A DNA stretch of 60,000 nt from Strigamia acuminata. Its lineage: Eukaryota > Arthropoda > Chilopoda > Geophilomorpha > Linotaeniidae. Below the pieces are notes generated by a model. That model ran no database searches and was not told the origin of the DNA. It saw only the letters and a program-made list of their open reading frames with translations. The stretch lies in assembly GCA_949358305.1 (NCBI GenBank), contig OX442314.1, positions 56,741,369 through 56,801,368 of the forward strand, read 5' to 3'. This document shows positions 10,868 through 21,092 of the stretch, one piece after another (position 1 is the first letter of the stretch; each line of letters opens with the position of its first letter). A program made the position numbers and the translations under genes.

Positions 10868-11136
10868 CTATATTCGAAAAAAAATAAATAAATTAGTTTA
10901 TTTAAAAATAAACAAATAATTTCTTATTTGAAATATTTTTTAAGCTTAGCGCTTGTGGCAGTGAACCACTAAGGGATGTTGGTTGTCATGGCAACTCCCT
11001 TCGCACATGCTGGAAGCACGTGACTTTTATAGCCGCCATTTTTATTTTTGAGCGGCTTGTGTTTGAAGTCAGGAAAAGTGAAATTACTCAATTTTTCTGA
11101 CTGAAACACCAAGTGAAAATTATTTTAATAATTTAC
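10868..11136 (-). other. Predicted intron in element 1 ORF3
   Basis: On the minus strand the donor AGG|GTAAAT (11136) and the acceptor tttcgaatatag (10868) define a 269-bp intron. It joins the short ATG exon to the main ORF3 exon in frame (phase 0 to phase 0). Confidence 0.6.
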
Positions 11137-11226
11137 CCTCTGTTGTAACGATAATTGTACATCGTTACCGGCTCCTTCCATCGGCGTTTCCTCGTCCGCA
11201 TGGAGGTTGACTTCGTCGTCTGCCAT
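11137..11226 (-). CDS. Element 1 ORF3, first coding exon
   Basis: Thirty codons beginning at the ATG at 11226 (context aaacgaATGG) encode MADDEVNLHADEETPMEGAG and ten more residues, then end exactly at AGG|GTAAAT. Without splicing a stop follows four codons later. An upstream acceptor (ttacttctttctag, ending 11265) starts this exon at 11264, so the ATG lies 38 nt into the exon. It is acidic, unlike the basic rest of ORF3. The support is splice-site quality and frame conservation only. Confidence 0.6.
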
Positions 11227-11264
11227 TCGTTTTCTTTTTCGCGTCGAAAAAGAAATTCTTTCGG

Positions 11265-11330
11265 CTAGAAAGAAGTAATAAACTATATTAAATATATTTA
11301 TCGAATTTTTCTTTCAGAAAAATAACTTAC
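11265..11330 (-). other. Predicted 66-bp 5' UTR intron of element 1 ORF3
   Basis: On the minus strand the donor ct|GTAAGTT (11330) and the acceptor ttctttctag (11265) enclose 66 bp, the same size as host introns in this window. It implies a non-coding exon upstream between the pol stop (11569) and 11331, or splicing from the LTR leader. Confidence 0.5.
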
Positions 11331-11568
11331 AGTTTGCTGAATCAATAAAAACTGTCGTGTGGTATCGGAGTCGATGCATCCACTTCAAAACTTATCGGAA
11401 AAGTGGCTAAGTTCGTTGATTGGAGAAACGAACTTGTTTCGGTGACACCGAATGACGTCACAAATTATAACGCATTGTGAACGTTGTCATTCGAGTGTGG
11501 ACTACGAATGACGTCACGAGATTGCCCTCTCGGATCTTTTGGGTAAACCCAAAAGGTGAAAGTCAACG

Positions 11569-12510
11569 CTATGTCTTGACTCGCGGAACGCGAGATCTCA
11601 AGTTGTACTTTGACTTTCGCGAAGTACAATCCAACTTGTTTAGATTGTCATCAGCATCGTCTCCAATGTCAGATGAGTTATCTTCTTCATTGTTTGAAAT
11701 TTTCTCTTTTTCTAAAAACATTTCCTTTTCTAGATTTTCATCAAGAGAAATATTTTCAAGTCGCTGGTTTATCTCATCGACTTCGTTATTTTTGAGTTTC
11801 GATTTTTCACTCGATTCCGTGTTTTCGACAGGAATTTTGGATAATTCAACATCATCCAAGGTATTAACAATATTTTTTGTTTTTTGACCCACTTCCTCCC
11901 CTTCCAGCCAAATTTCTTGGTTGAAAACGGGAAAGTACGGCATTAATTCAGTGCCGTGAACAGCTGGATAAATTTTATTATCACTCAGCCGTCTAAGTTG
12001 AAAGGCGCCTCCTTGTAACCTTTTGACAATTACATAAGGCCCATTCCTTTTCGGTGAAATGCCTGCTGCTATTCCTTTAGCGGCATTTGAGAGAATATGA
12101 GACTCTCGCCAGACTAAATCATTTTGTCTGAAGTTGTCGAATTTCTTATCTGATTTTTCAGCTTCGACACGGCGTCTCAAATCTAAGACGTGAGACATCA
12201 TATGCTGATACGTCTCTGCAATTATTGCTTCTAATTTCTGAACATATAAATGCGGATTTTTTGGGTCAATGACTAAAATTCCTTCCGGAATTCTTGGATC
12301 CCAAGGAATTCTTAATTCTCGGAAAAAATTTAAGAAAGCTGGAGAATAATCTCTGCCTCTTGTTACAGTTGTTCTCAAACTGAATGCAAATTCGCGTAGA
12401 TACTCGTCCCATTGGTCGTGAATATCTAAATAAATCGAAACTAAATATTTAATATCTCGATTGGTTCTCTCCACAGGATTGCTTTGTGGATGATAAATCG
12501 ATGTCGGTGT
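11569..12510 (-). pseudogene. Element 1 pol, C-terminal integrase segment after stop
   Basis: This continues pol in the same frame after the TGA at 12511-12513. It begins in the third catalytic region of the integrase (NPVERTNRDIKY holds the catalytic Glu) and continues through the integrase C-terminal domain, with NDLVWRESH and LQGGAFQLRRLSDNKIYPAV typical of the GPY/F-like SH3 region. It ends in an acidic Asn/Glu/Ser-rich tail. It aligns throughout with the intact element 2 pol. The single nonsense codon presumably makes this copy's integrase non-functional unless read through. Confidence 0.85.
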
Positions 12511-15500
12511 TCACGACATATCGAATTTTTTGCAAAATTCTTTATAGACCTGTGATCGAAATTGTGGTCCATTATCACTTATGATTTGTCTCGGAAATCC
12601 GAAAGTCATTGATAAGTGATAAATTGTGTTGGCAACTTTTATTGCCGTTGGATTACACATTGGAAATAATTCGGGCCAATGTGTAGCGACATCTACGATG
12701 ACGCAAATGTGGGTATTGTTTTTTCTGGTTCTTGGTTTGGGACCAGACAAATCCACACTGAGGCAGTCAAATGGTCCAAATGGTCCAATTTGAGCGCCTT
12801 CAATTTCGGTCTTTGATCTCGGCTTACATGCCTGACATCCTTGACAATGCTGAATAAAACGTGTAATATCACGTTTCATACCTTTCCAGGTATAAACTCT
12901 TCGAGTTCTGTACATTGTCCTCGCAATGCCTGGGTGGCCGGACAGTGGATGTCCGTGCATCAACCATATGATTTTATAAATCAATTTTCTTGGCACAACA
13001 ACTTTAAGTGCCCTACCATCCTCTCCTAATTCATCGGTAGAGGTAGGATGATAATGGAGTAACATATCTTCTTCAATGAGATAAGTACTCGCGTGTCTTT
13101 CAAAATTTCTTCTTTGAAGACGAGTTACTATGTAACTTGGATATTGCTTATTTAATAAGTAATTGCGAATATATTGGCAAAATTTGTCTGCTTTTTGCTC
13201 TGCAATAATGTCATCTCTCGTTGGAGGATCACATTCCAATTGTTTAGCAATTTTAGCTGCAAATGCTTTAATTAAAACATTTGTTGTTGGCAGCTCGAAT
13301 TTTTTAGCCATCATAGCTCTTAATTCGACGTCAGGGGTTCCTGACGGATCATGCATGTTAATACAAAAATTGATTAATGCTTGATCGTCTTCATTAACTA
13401 TTATCGACTTGGGTAATTCATTCAATTTTCCCATTTGCCAACTTCGGCAAGGAGATGGACAATATGATAATAAATCATCATTATCGCCATCGTCTTCTGG
13501 TTCGTCAGGTGCGCTAACAGGTGCACGTGACAATGCGTCTGCTATTACATTCAGCGGACCTTTGACGTACTGTATTTCGAACAAATACGCCATCAGCTCC
13601 ATTTGCCAACGAGCTAATCTGCCCGACGGGTCAGATAACGACATCAACCACTTAAGTGCTTGGTGATCCGTTTGTACAGTGAATGTAGTGTACTCTAAGT
13701 ATGGGCGAAATTTGCGTAATCCCCATACTACTGCGAGACATTCCAATTCTGTCACAGTATAATTTTTCTCTGCGGGCTGCAAGCTTCTGCTTGCATACAC
13801 GCATGGCATTTCGACTTCTTGGCCATCCACAATTTTCTTTTGTGTAAGGGCTGCACCCAACCCTTGTCTACTGGCGTCAGTATGAACAATAAATGGCATG
13901 TACAAGTCAGGCATCTTCATTGTTTCAGCATTTGTAAGCAGGTCTTTTATTGCGTTGAATGCTGCTTGATGATGCAGTTCCCAATCAAACTCCGCATCTT
14001 TCTTCAAGAGAGGCCTTAGTGGCTCTGCCACAGTGGCCAAATTCTTGATTAGGCGGTGAAAGAAATTCACCATGCCTAGAAATCTTTGTAATTCCTTAAG
14101 ATTGGTAGGAGCCGGAAATTGCGTAATTGCAGCGACTTTTTTAGGGTCTACTGCAAGTCCTTCTACTCCTACTTTGTAGCCTAGAAAAATTAATTCCTTT
14201 CTACAGAGATGCGTCTTGCCAGGGTGCGCATGTAAATTAGCTTCTGCCAATTTTTTAAACACTATATCTAAATGTTTAATGTGTTCTTCGAACGATTTAG
14301 ATACAACAATTATGTCATCCAAATATGCCCATGCAAGTTTTCTATAAACGTCACCTAAAACTTTTTCCATCAATTCTTGGAAAGTGGTTGGTGCGTTTAC
14401 TAATCCGAAAGGCATGACTAAAAACATTAGTCTTCCCATTGGGCTCCAGAAGGCAGTTTTTTCTCTGTCTTCAGGTCGCAATTCTATCTGCCAATATCCC
14501 TTGGTCAGATCTATAGTACTGACCCATTCGAATTCTCCGATTTCTCGCAGAATTTCCTCAATTGTTGGCATTTGAGGTGGGTTGTACTTAGTATGTGTAT
14601 TGATGGGGCGAAAATCAATGCACAAGCGTGGGTCGTTTCCTGGTCGCATGACTAGGACTGGCCGCATTCCGTAATCGCCTTCTGCTTTGACGACTACGCC
14701 TTTGTCAATCATGTCTTGACAAAGTTGTCTGATTATTTCCCTTTTTTGAGGGTTTATGCTCTTAAAGGGGACACGGGTGGGTTTCTCCGTGTCAAGCTCA
14801 ATTTTGTGCTTAACCAGGTGTGTTTTACCTGGATCTTTAGAAATAATCCTTTTATGTTTGGATAACATCTTTTCTAATAATTTGGATTGCTCCAAATTTA
14901 AGTTAGCTTCTTCGACTAACTTTTGGATGAAATTCTCTTCATCAATTTTGCTTTGAGTTACACTTGCAGCGTAAGCTTTTGCGAAAGTCACAAATGAGGA
15001 ATCGGGTTCCTCTATTTTCTCCAAATAACGTTCCAGCAATGCTTGTGGAATGTAGGGTAAATCTGCATCCACAGGTTGCGTGAAATTCCAAGACATCGTC
15101 TGTGGATTAGGTTGGATTTTCAGTTTATTCATAAAATCGCAACCCAATAGTACCATTGGATACTTATTTGGTATTACGATGAACGGATGACGTAACGTGT
15201 CATGTGTCCATCGAAATGAAAGATGGATGGTTCCATCTGGAGTGACTTCTTCACTTGCCGTCGTAACTCTGACACCAGGTCCGATAGGTCGTAGATATTT
15301 TTCTAGACCTAATTGATTAATAACTGAAGTGGCTAGGAAGCTTTTATTTGCTCCTGAGTCCAACATACCCGTTATTACACCTTTTAACGTTTCTAACTTT
15401 AACGTCGGAAGGTCTTGGCTGTTTGGTATTCCAGCCAGTTTGCACTCAAACTTGCGCAATTTATGATGAACTGTAATTGGAGGCTCCAAAGGCAATTCAT

Positions 15501-15795
15501 CTAATAACTCATTGGTATCAAGAGTTGTAGCTGCAAATAACTTAATGCACTCCTCAATTCCAGGTGTCTCTGGAACTGAGCTTGGTCTATCGTTTTTAAT
15601 TTCGACTTTATCTTGAATATTGGAAGTGTCTTCTTCAGTCGGGGTTTCGCCGACAATCTCCTTTTTTAACTCAAGAGATTCTTTTTCTTTTAGTTCTGTT
15701 TGACGAATTAATTCATCAATAACTTCTCCAACATCTTCCATTATCTTCAGATTTTCATTCTCTGATTCCGATTTCGGAGGTGACGCAGCGTCCAC
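12511..15795 (-). CDS. Element 1 pol (PR, RT, RNase H, N-terminal IN)
   Basis: The product is 1094 aa before the internal TGA. The aspartic protease motif DSGA is at about 146-149. RT is at about 340-540 with YLDD at 491-494. RNase H is at about 635-760, with HTDAS near 638-642, a TELE glutamate, QTDH near 708-711 and DALSR near 753-757. The integrase zinc-binding HHCC has H949, H954, C984 and C987. The first two catalytic aspartates of the integrase core are D1015 and D1074. The first listed codon is GTG and the frame is open upstream into gag, so translation probably enters by -1 frameshifting at 15822-15828. The protein truncates just before the third catalytic residue. Confidence 0.93.
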   Translation of the reverse strand: MDAASPPKSESENENLKIMEDVGEVIDELIRQTELKEKESLELKKEIVGETPTEEDTSNIQDKVEIKNDRPSSVPETPGIEECIKLFAATTLDTNELLDELPLEPPITVHHKLRKFECKLAGIPNSQDLPTLKLETLKGVITGMLDSGANKSFLATSVINQLGLEKYLRPIGPGVRVTTASEEVTPDGTIHLSFRWTHDTLRHPFIVIPNKYPMVLLGCDFMNKLKIQPNPQTMSWNFTQPVDADLPYIPQALLERYLEKIEEPDSSFVTFAKAYAASVTQSKIDEENFIQKLVEEANLNLEQSKLLEKMLSKHKRIISKDPGKTHLVKHKIELDTEKPTRVPFKSINPQKREIIRQLCQDMIDKGVVVKAEGDYGMRPVLVMRPGNDPRLCIDFRPINTHTKYNPPQMPTIEEILREIGEFEWVSTIDLTKGYWQIELRPEDREKTAFWSPMGRLMFLVMPFGLVNAPTTFQELMEKVLGDVYRKLAWAYLDDIIVVSKSFEEHIKHLDIVFKKLAEANLHAHPGKTHLCRKELIFLGYKVGVEGLAVDPKKVAAITQFPAPTNLKELQRFLGMVNFFHRLIKNLATVAEPLRPLLKKDAEFDWELHHQAAFNAIKDLLTNAETMKMPDLYMPFIVHTDASRQGLGAALTQKKIVDGQEVEMPCVYASRSLQPAEKNYTVTELECLAVVWGLRKFRPYLEYTTFTVQTDHQALKWLMSLSDPSGRLARWQMELMAYLFEIQYVKGPLNVIADALSRAPVSAPDEPEDDGDNDDLLSYCPSPCRSWQMGKLNELPKSIIVNEDDQALINFCINMHDPSGTPDVELRAMMAKKFELPTTNVLIKAFAAKIAKQLECDPPTRDDIIAEQKADKFCQYIRNYLLNKQYPSYIVTRLQRRNFERHASTYLIEEDMLLHYHPTSTDELGEDGRALKVVVPRKLIYKIIWLMHGHPLSGHPGIARTMYRTRRVYTWKGMKRDITRFIQHCQGCQACKPRSKTEIEGAQIGPFGPFDCLSVDLSGPKPRTRKNNTHICVIVDVATHWPELFPMCNPTAIKVANTIYHLSMTFGFPRQIISDNGPQFRSQVYKEFCKKFDMS

Positions 15796-15828
15796 TAGAC
15801 CTGATGGATCTGCGTCTACAAGTTTTTT
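15782..15828 (-). promoter_or_regulatory. Element 1 gag-pol -1 frameshift signal
   Basis: On the minus strand, in the gag frame (CGA AAA AAC TTG TAG), the heptamer A AAA AAC occupies 15828-15822. A 5-nt spacer (ttgta) is followed by a stem-loop: GACGCAG (15816-15810) pairs perfectly with CTGCGTC (15788-15782), with an inner TCCA/TGGA helix. The pol frame is -1 relative to gag and is open from the slip site. This is the canonical retroviral-type architecture. Confidence 0.85.
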
Positions 15829-18800
15829 CGAAACATGTCAGTTATGATCTTGACTGCTTTTTCAAACTCAGCTGTTGACACTGGTTTGTCCTTTTTAGAG
15901 GATGGGCAGTCTTTTTGCCAATGCCCTAATTTTTTGCATAAATTGCATGGATCAGTGGCAGGCGATTTCTTTTTCGTTGCTGCTGGTGAGGCAGAACGAG
16001 AACGAGCGTCAGACCGGCGCTCAGGCGACACCGCAGGTGACTTTGAATTCCTTTCGGTATTCACCTTTGATGCGTCAAAAGAAACATTTTTTGGTTTCAT
16101 TCTTGGCTTCCATTTGCCTGCAACGGGGTTATTTTTTGCTAACAACGCCGCTGCTTTGGCCAATAAAGCCAACGTCTCATCTCCTGCTTCCTCCTCCTCT
16201 TCAGCTTCTTCAGCTTCAGACGGCGGAGTTTCAGCTCCAGTTATATTTGCATGTAACTTAGGAACTGAATGAGGATTTTTGACGTCCTTTTTGGAAGATT
16301 CTTTTTTCGAACTCTTCCCTTCCACCTCGTCTAGAAAGTCTTCGTAACTAGGTGGCTGCAACAATTTCAAACCATTGAAGGTTTCATTGTTTTGCTCAGC
16401 GAGTCTTTTCTCTCGCTTTAAGTACGCTGACCTTTCGCTATCTGTAAGGTAAGCTTTGTACTTTTCGTCAATGCGCAATTGATTGACCTCCATGAACTCG
16501 TTTAACTCGGAGAATTTCCCCGGGTCGGGAGCGTCCGACATCATCAGAATATTTTTACTATATTCTGTGAGGCCAGCTCTAAACTGATCATCAGCTGTTG
16601 CATCAGTAACAGCATGTGGCATTCTGCCAAGCAGATTCTCTGCTCTTAGCATGTACGAATGTAAGCTTTCGCCTTTTCGTTGCTTAAGACATCTCCAGAG
16701 CGTCTTGATGTCTTCGCTCGATTCACCAAATTTAAACATAAATTGTTTAACGAAGTCATCCCACTTCGTGAAGTCTTTCCTGCGAAACCACTCCTTGACA
16801 TCGCCAACCAGTATTCTTGGTACTAGATGGGCCAATGCACCTTCACAGCCAAAACTGTGAACCTTGCCTAGTTCGAATATTTCCAGCAAGAGGTTTGACC
16901 CTGCTTGCCAGTTTCCATTATAGGCATGTGGGATAACTCGATCCCATCTAATGAACTTTTCATCTGTTGTTTGATGAGTCCATTTATCAGAAGTAAATTC
17001 ATTTATTTTTTGCAAAATAATTTTATCCCTTCTGCTTTTTCGCTGTTGTTGAGCATTTTGCCTCAACAGCTGGTCAATCTCATCCTTCGTGTAGAAATCG
17101 AGTCTTGGAGTTCTACTACGTGTTCTATGACGAGATCGCCCTCTCACACTGGGGCGTGAGGAATCTGTATCAGATGCAGATTCATGATTCGGATTTGGCG
17201 GCGGATCAGGGTCCGGAGGATCGTCGCCATCTGGCGGACGACGGTCTCCATTTGGTGGTCCCCTTCCATTTCGATTGCCATTCGAATTGTGGTCACGTGA
17301 GTGGCCACCTCCATGTCCATCTGAACTGTCTCCACCCGGTGGGTCACCACCTGGTGGATTTCCACGGTACCTCGGCCCATCACGGATGTCGTTATGACAA
17401 TCTCGTTTCGGTGAGCCTTCTCGCGGATTATCGTGTGACCGTCCACGATCGTGTGGTTTCTCACGTTCTTTATTTTTTCTCTCTAGCAATCCGATTAATC
17501 GGTCACTATTGCTAAAGAATCGATCCGAATTTTGTGGAACGTTCGGGGAATGATATTCGGTCGGGTCTGGTTGTCGCTTTCGCTTTTTGCGACTGTGATG
17601 ACTATTACGGCTTCCACGACTACTGCGTGCGTCATCGCTGTCAGTCCAACTTGATTGTCGACTGACTTTTGGTTTAGCTGATGTTAAATCAATCAACTCA
17701 GGTGATTTGGAAGCACTTTTTTGCAAAACTGGGGCTGGCTTTGCAAAATTATCTTCGCCGCAAACGTCTTGTACTTTTTGTACGACTACTGCAAAGTTCT
17801 CTTGCACCGTCAATAGATCTGCGCGAAGAATTTCGTTTTCACGAGCTTGCGCAGCTAAGTCGGCACGTAATAACTGCTCTGCAGTACTTTGACTTTTGGC
17901 GGCTTGACCAGCATCAATTACTGACTGCTGTCGAGCGAGAAATACTTCGTTTTCTCGTTGTGCTAATCTCTTAGCTCTTGCTGCTTGTTCTGCAGCATAA
18001 TTCTCGTAATTTCGAGAAGTGGAGGGGATTGGTTCCCTCGCTCGAACTGGGGCGGTTAGTTCGGCAGTCATTAAATTTGTGTTGGCTTCTCGCAAATTTG
18101 CGTTGGCCAATCTCAAATTTTCATTAGCAATTTCTAAATCTTTTTGTGCTTGATTTAGTTGCTCGAGCCTTTGTTGTTGCTCTTCGTCAGTAATTAGCCA
18201 GGAAGCTTTTTCCTGCTCTAATTGTAACAACTTAACATGGTCATTCGCACGTTGTTGTTTTAGTTCGGCATTTTGCTGCTGCATTTCTGCATGCATTCGC
18301 TCGAACTCTGCTTGCAAGCTTGTTCTGACGATTTCAACGTCTTTTTGGCTTTGTTTGCGAACCATAGCTTTGTGGATTTGTTCCACAGTCATTTCGCTAG
18401 TGACTTTTACTCCCTCGAGCCTAGCTTGCTCACGGAGTGCGTCCATCATGGTTACACGCACGGGAGAATGAGAAACTTCCATATTGGAGTTCTCAGAATC
18501 TTGATGCGCTGCACCTTGGACTGGTGATGAATTCAGCGAGTGCTCTGCACTTGATGATTGAATTCGTAAATTCAAATCATCGTTTTGCGTCTTGGAACGG
18601 CCACTTCCAGTTGGATTGTTTAAGTCCAACTGGCCGCTTGGCGGGGATGGCTGTTGTCGCTCCAACGCTTGCGTGAATTCATTCACGATTAACTGTGCCG
18701 AGTTACAGTTAGCTGTTTGATCCATGGCTTCAAACAGTTCTTGTGACTCAGTCACTTCTTGATCCACGGCTGGTAGATCGATCGCCACTCGTCTCTTCGC

Positions 18801-18839
18801 CGGCCTTCCTCTCGGTCTCTTCTCTGAAGGAGTCGCCAT
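15816..18839 (-). CDS. Element 1 gag
   Basis: 1007-aa Gag from the ATG at 18839. The N-terminal half is Gln/Glu/Arg-rich and strongly coiled-coil (about 150-360), followed by an Arg/Ser/His/Pro-rich disordered segment (about 390-570). The capsid-like Ty3/retrotransposon gag core lies at about 620-770 (WQAGSNLLLEIFELG, then LHSYMLRAENLLGRMP). A nucleocapsid CCHC knuckle CNLCKKLGHWQKDC lies near the C-terminus. It assembles particles and packages RNA. It is longer than most gypsy Gags because of the coiled-coil N-terminus, a feature shared with element 2. Confidence 0.92.
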   Translation of the reverse strand: MATPSEKRPRGRPAKRRVAIDLPAVDQEVTESQELFEAMDQTANCNSAQLIVNEFTQALERQQPSPPSGQLDLNNPTGSGRSKTQNDDLNLRIQSSSAEHSLNSSPVQGAAHQDSENSNMEVSHSPVRVTMMDALREQARLEGVKVTSEMTVEQIHKAMVRKQSQKDVEIVRTSLQAEFERMHAEMQQQNAELKQQRANDHVKLLQLEQEKASWLITDEEQQQRLEQLNQAQKDLEIANENLRLANANLREANTNLMTAELTAPVRAREPIPSTSRNYENYAAEQAARAKRLAQRENEVFLARQQSVIDAGQAAKSQSTAEQLLRADLAAQARENEILRADLLTVQENFAVVVQKVQDVCGEDNFAKPAPVLQKSASKSPELIDLTSAKPKVSRQSSWTDSDDARSSRGSRNSHHSRKKRKRQPDPTEYHSPNVPQNSDRFFSNSDRLIGLLERKNKEREKPHDRGRSHDNPREGSPKRDCHNDIRDGPRYRGNPPGGDPPGGDSSDGHGGGHSRDHNSNGNRNGRGPPNGDRRPPDGDDPPDPDPPPNPNHESASDTDSSRPSVRGRSRHRTRSRTPRLDFYTKDEIDQLLRQNAQQQRKSRRDKIILQKINEFTSDKWTHQTTDEKFIRWDRVIPHAYNGNWQAGSNLLLEIFELGKVHSFGCEGALAHLVPRILVGDVKEWFRRKDFTKWDDFVKQFMFKFGESSEDIKTLWRCLKQRKGESLHSYMLRAENLLGRMPHAVTDATADDQFRAGLTEYSKNILMMSDAPDPGKFSELNEFMEVNQLRIDEKYKAYLTDSERSAYLKREKRLAEQNNETFNGLKLLQPPSYEDFLDEVEGKSSKKESSKKDVKNPHSVPKLHANITGAETPPSEAEEAEEEEEAGDETLALLAKAAALLAKNNPVAGKWKPRMKPKNVSFDASKVNTERNSKSPAVSPERRSDARSRSASPAATKKKSPATDPCNLCKKLGHWQKDCPSSKKDKPVSTAEFEKAVKIITDMFRKNL

Positions 18840-18932
18840 TTTTCAATGAGGATTTAGAAAGGATAGAGAAGAAAGATAAGCAAGATAAAAATGGCGGGTA
18901 AATTTTAAACTATCAAAATTTATACAATGACT

Positions 18933-18950
18933 ATCCCGGACGGGCCCCCA
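18933..18950 (-). other. Element 1 primer-binding site (tRNA-Pro-like)
   Basis: On the minus strand TGGGGGCCCGTCCGGGAT starts 2 nt after the 5' LTR. It is complementary to an animal tRNA-Pro 3' end apart from one mismatch; many gammaretroviruses use the same primer tRNA. The tRNA sequence is from general knowledge, not from this window. Confidence 0.8.
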
Positions 18951-18952
18951 CG

Positions 18953-19934
18953 TGCTGCGATCCGGGTTATTATCGCACTTATTTCTAATAAATAAGCACG
19001 AAACCGCAGGTGAATGCTTAACAAGACTTATATCGCGGCCGAAACTTGTCTAGGGTTAAGTTTACGAAAATAGGAATAAAAAGACAGTTTATTATGGTAA
19101 TAAAAATCACACAATTATTTATTCGGTTTAAATTACAATATATATTAATAATGATTATGAATATCACGAAATGCGACAAGTCGCAAGAATAAAATGAGCG
19201 GGAAACAATGAAACAAAGGAAGGGCTTGCAACGACTGTTGCAAGCTACAAAGCGTCAGAAATGGCGCTTAAACAACGCGATGTTGTTGAGCGAAGGCAAA
19301 TGGCTTCGTTTTCGGCAAACTCACGAACGATGGTCGAAGACGATGGTTCTCATGGGTTTCTTCTACGGCTCGTGCGACGGCTCGGCGGCGGTGGTTGACG
19401 GCGGTAGGCGTCTGGTCCAGGTACGATGGCGATGGTTGCCGTTCGCGCGGCAACGATGGCGATGGTTCACTTGGATCAGGAAACTTCTTCTCGTTACGAT
19501 AGCTGGAATTAGCGACGGCTAATTCAAGCTGAATTGCTGGCTTTGTGCGTTTGTTGCACAAAGATAGCAGGTGAAACTGAAGAACACGAGTCCACTATCA
19601 ATACTTTTCTTTCAGGAGCAAAAGCAGTGATGTTTGTGGTTGTGTGTTATTTTTCAGAGTCCCGATTTGAGCCAAGGCGCGAGCCCAGCACGCTTCAATA
19701 TTGCGCAGAAAACCTGCGCACTTAGCTCAAATGGGTGCAACTAGTGGTTATTACACCATATTGCACCATAACGGCTAATAACCGTTTTCACCCCGGACAA
19801 CCTGGGGTGATATGTGCCTAGAGAGGATTTCTCCCCTCGGTCACATGATCTGACTTGGCGTGTGCCACAGTCAAATTAATTAGAAGACAATTAATTTTAT
19901 CTTCTAAGTTGGTGAATATTTTGAGATCACCACA
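18953..19934 (-). repeat. Element 1 LTR (5' LTR in sense)
   Basis: 982 bp, matching 7548-8529 with a single difference seen (g to a at about 19353). It would carry the promoter for minus-strand transcription of the element. The right target-site copy aacg follows at 19935. Confidence 0.95.
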
Positions 19935-19938
19935 AACG

Positions 19939-21092
19939 GTTCATGAAATACAAGCATAAATGCGTTTCGGTCGCGTCAGTTAGAGTGGAAACAAGATTGA
20001 GACCTTTGTTTTGGCCCCAAAATTATCTACCTTTTACACAGAAAAAATAATTAAAAAATATGCTGGTTTACTCAACTGCCATCTGTCTTTCATTTAAAAA
20101 AAAGTATCATTATCTACCAGTGGAAAAGCAAACCGCTATATTTCAGTGGACAACATATTGCCAGACATAAACAATCTCACTAGTTGTGTTTTGTAGAGGT
20201 GCACTATTTACTCCTAGTAAAAAACGTCACTGATTTCTACAAAACTAATCTCTAAGTGTGAATGGACTTAAAATAGATCGTTCACACTTGTAGAAATTAG
20301 ACTTTCTAAAAATCACAACTTCTACAAAAGTGGTTCAAGTGTGAACGAGGCATTAGACAAAATAAAACTACAACCCCAGTGAATATACAATTCTTCTGGT
20401 GGACACTTGCTTAGTCGTTTCTTCAACTTGCATCTTAACTTCATACGAAGCCAGAGATTTTTAGGACCGTGATTAACCACGAGACTGATCATAAAATAAA
20501 TCTCAACCACATTTTTCCAGGGACAACAACTCTTGACTATATTGTAAAACATAAGTTTTTGGTCAAGAGAAATTTTTGTTTTGAAAATTTGGGTTGGGAT
20601 AAAAAAAACATTGAGTCATATGGAATAGCCTAGGCCTCAAAAAATGTGCCCAGTCCACACTCAACAAAGTCCAGCCGGAGTAGTACGAGCTTTGTTGGCT
20701 GAACTAAGATTGATTGATTGAATCCTTGTCACTGTGTAAATATTACAAAAATATAAACTGACAAATATTTTCTTAAATTTATTAATAGTTTGACCGCATA
20801 AATACACCAATACGAAAATGTATGCCACCAAATGATTTCTATGAGTGCAAAAAGCAATGTTACCGCAAAAAACTGAATGGAAAATTAACATGCCGGTACG
20901 TTTGTATTGGCATACAGTATATGCACCGAGTCATTAAAATATGAAAATTCCTAAACCAAACATCAGAAAAAATATTTATTCACTTCTATCACAAATTCTA
21001 TTTATTGTTTTGGCCACAAATTATTCGCTCTTCATCTTTGACTCATTTTACTCCCAAGAAGGACTTAAAGTCCTCCAAATAAAAGTATTGTT
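19939..21092. other. Non-coding spacer between the two retrotransposons
   Basis: This is intronic sequence of the channel locus. No supported exon was found. A degenerate inverted-repeat tract at about 20225-20345 (aagtgtgaatgg versus cacacttgtag and similar words) resembles 7270-7380 and may be an old MITE. Confidence 0.35.

Larger units (their letters stand above)
7548..19934 (-). mobile_element. Element 1: young Ty3/gypsy-type LTR retrotransposon with third ORF
   Basis: A 12,387-bp element in minus orientation with two 982-bp LTRs starting TG and ending CA, flanked by the 4-bp target duplication aacg (7544-7547 and 19935-19938). The order in sense direction is LTR, tRNA-Pro-like PBS, gag, pol (PR-RT-RNaseH-IN) in the -1 frame, a spliced third ORF, polypurine tract, LTR. 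RT before IN places it in Ty3/gypsy. The only obvious coding defect is one TGA within the integrase (12511-12513). I found one base difference between the LTRs (near 7948 versus 19353), so the insertion is very recent. Confidence 0.95.

Noticed and set aside
8864-10891. Plus-strand ORFs overlapping element 1 ORF3
   Set aside because: They are antisense shadows of a long, clearly coding minus-strand frame.
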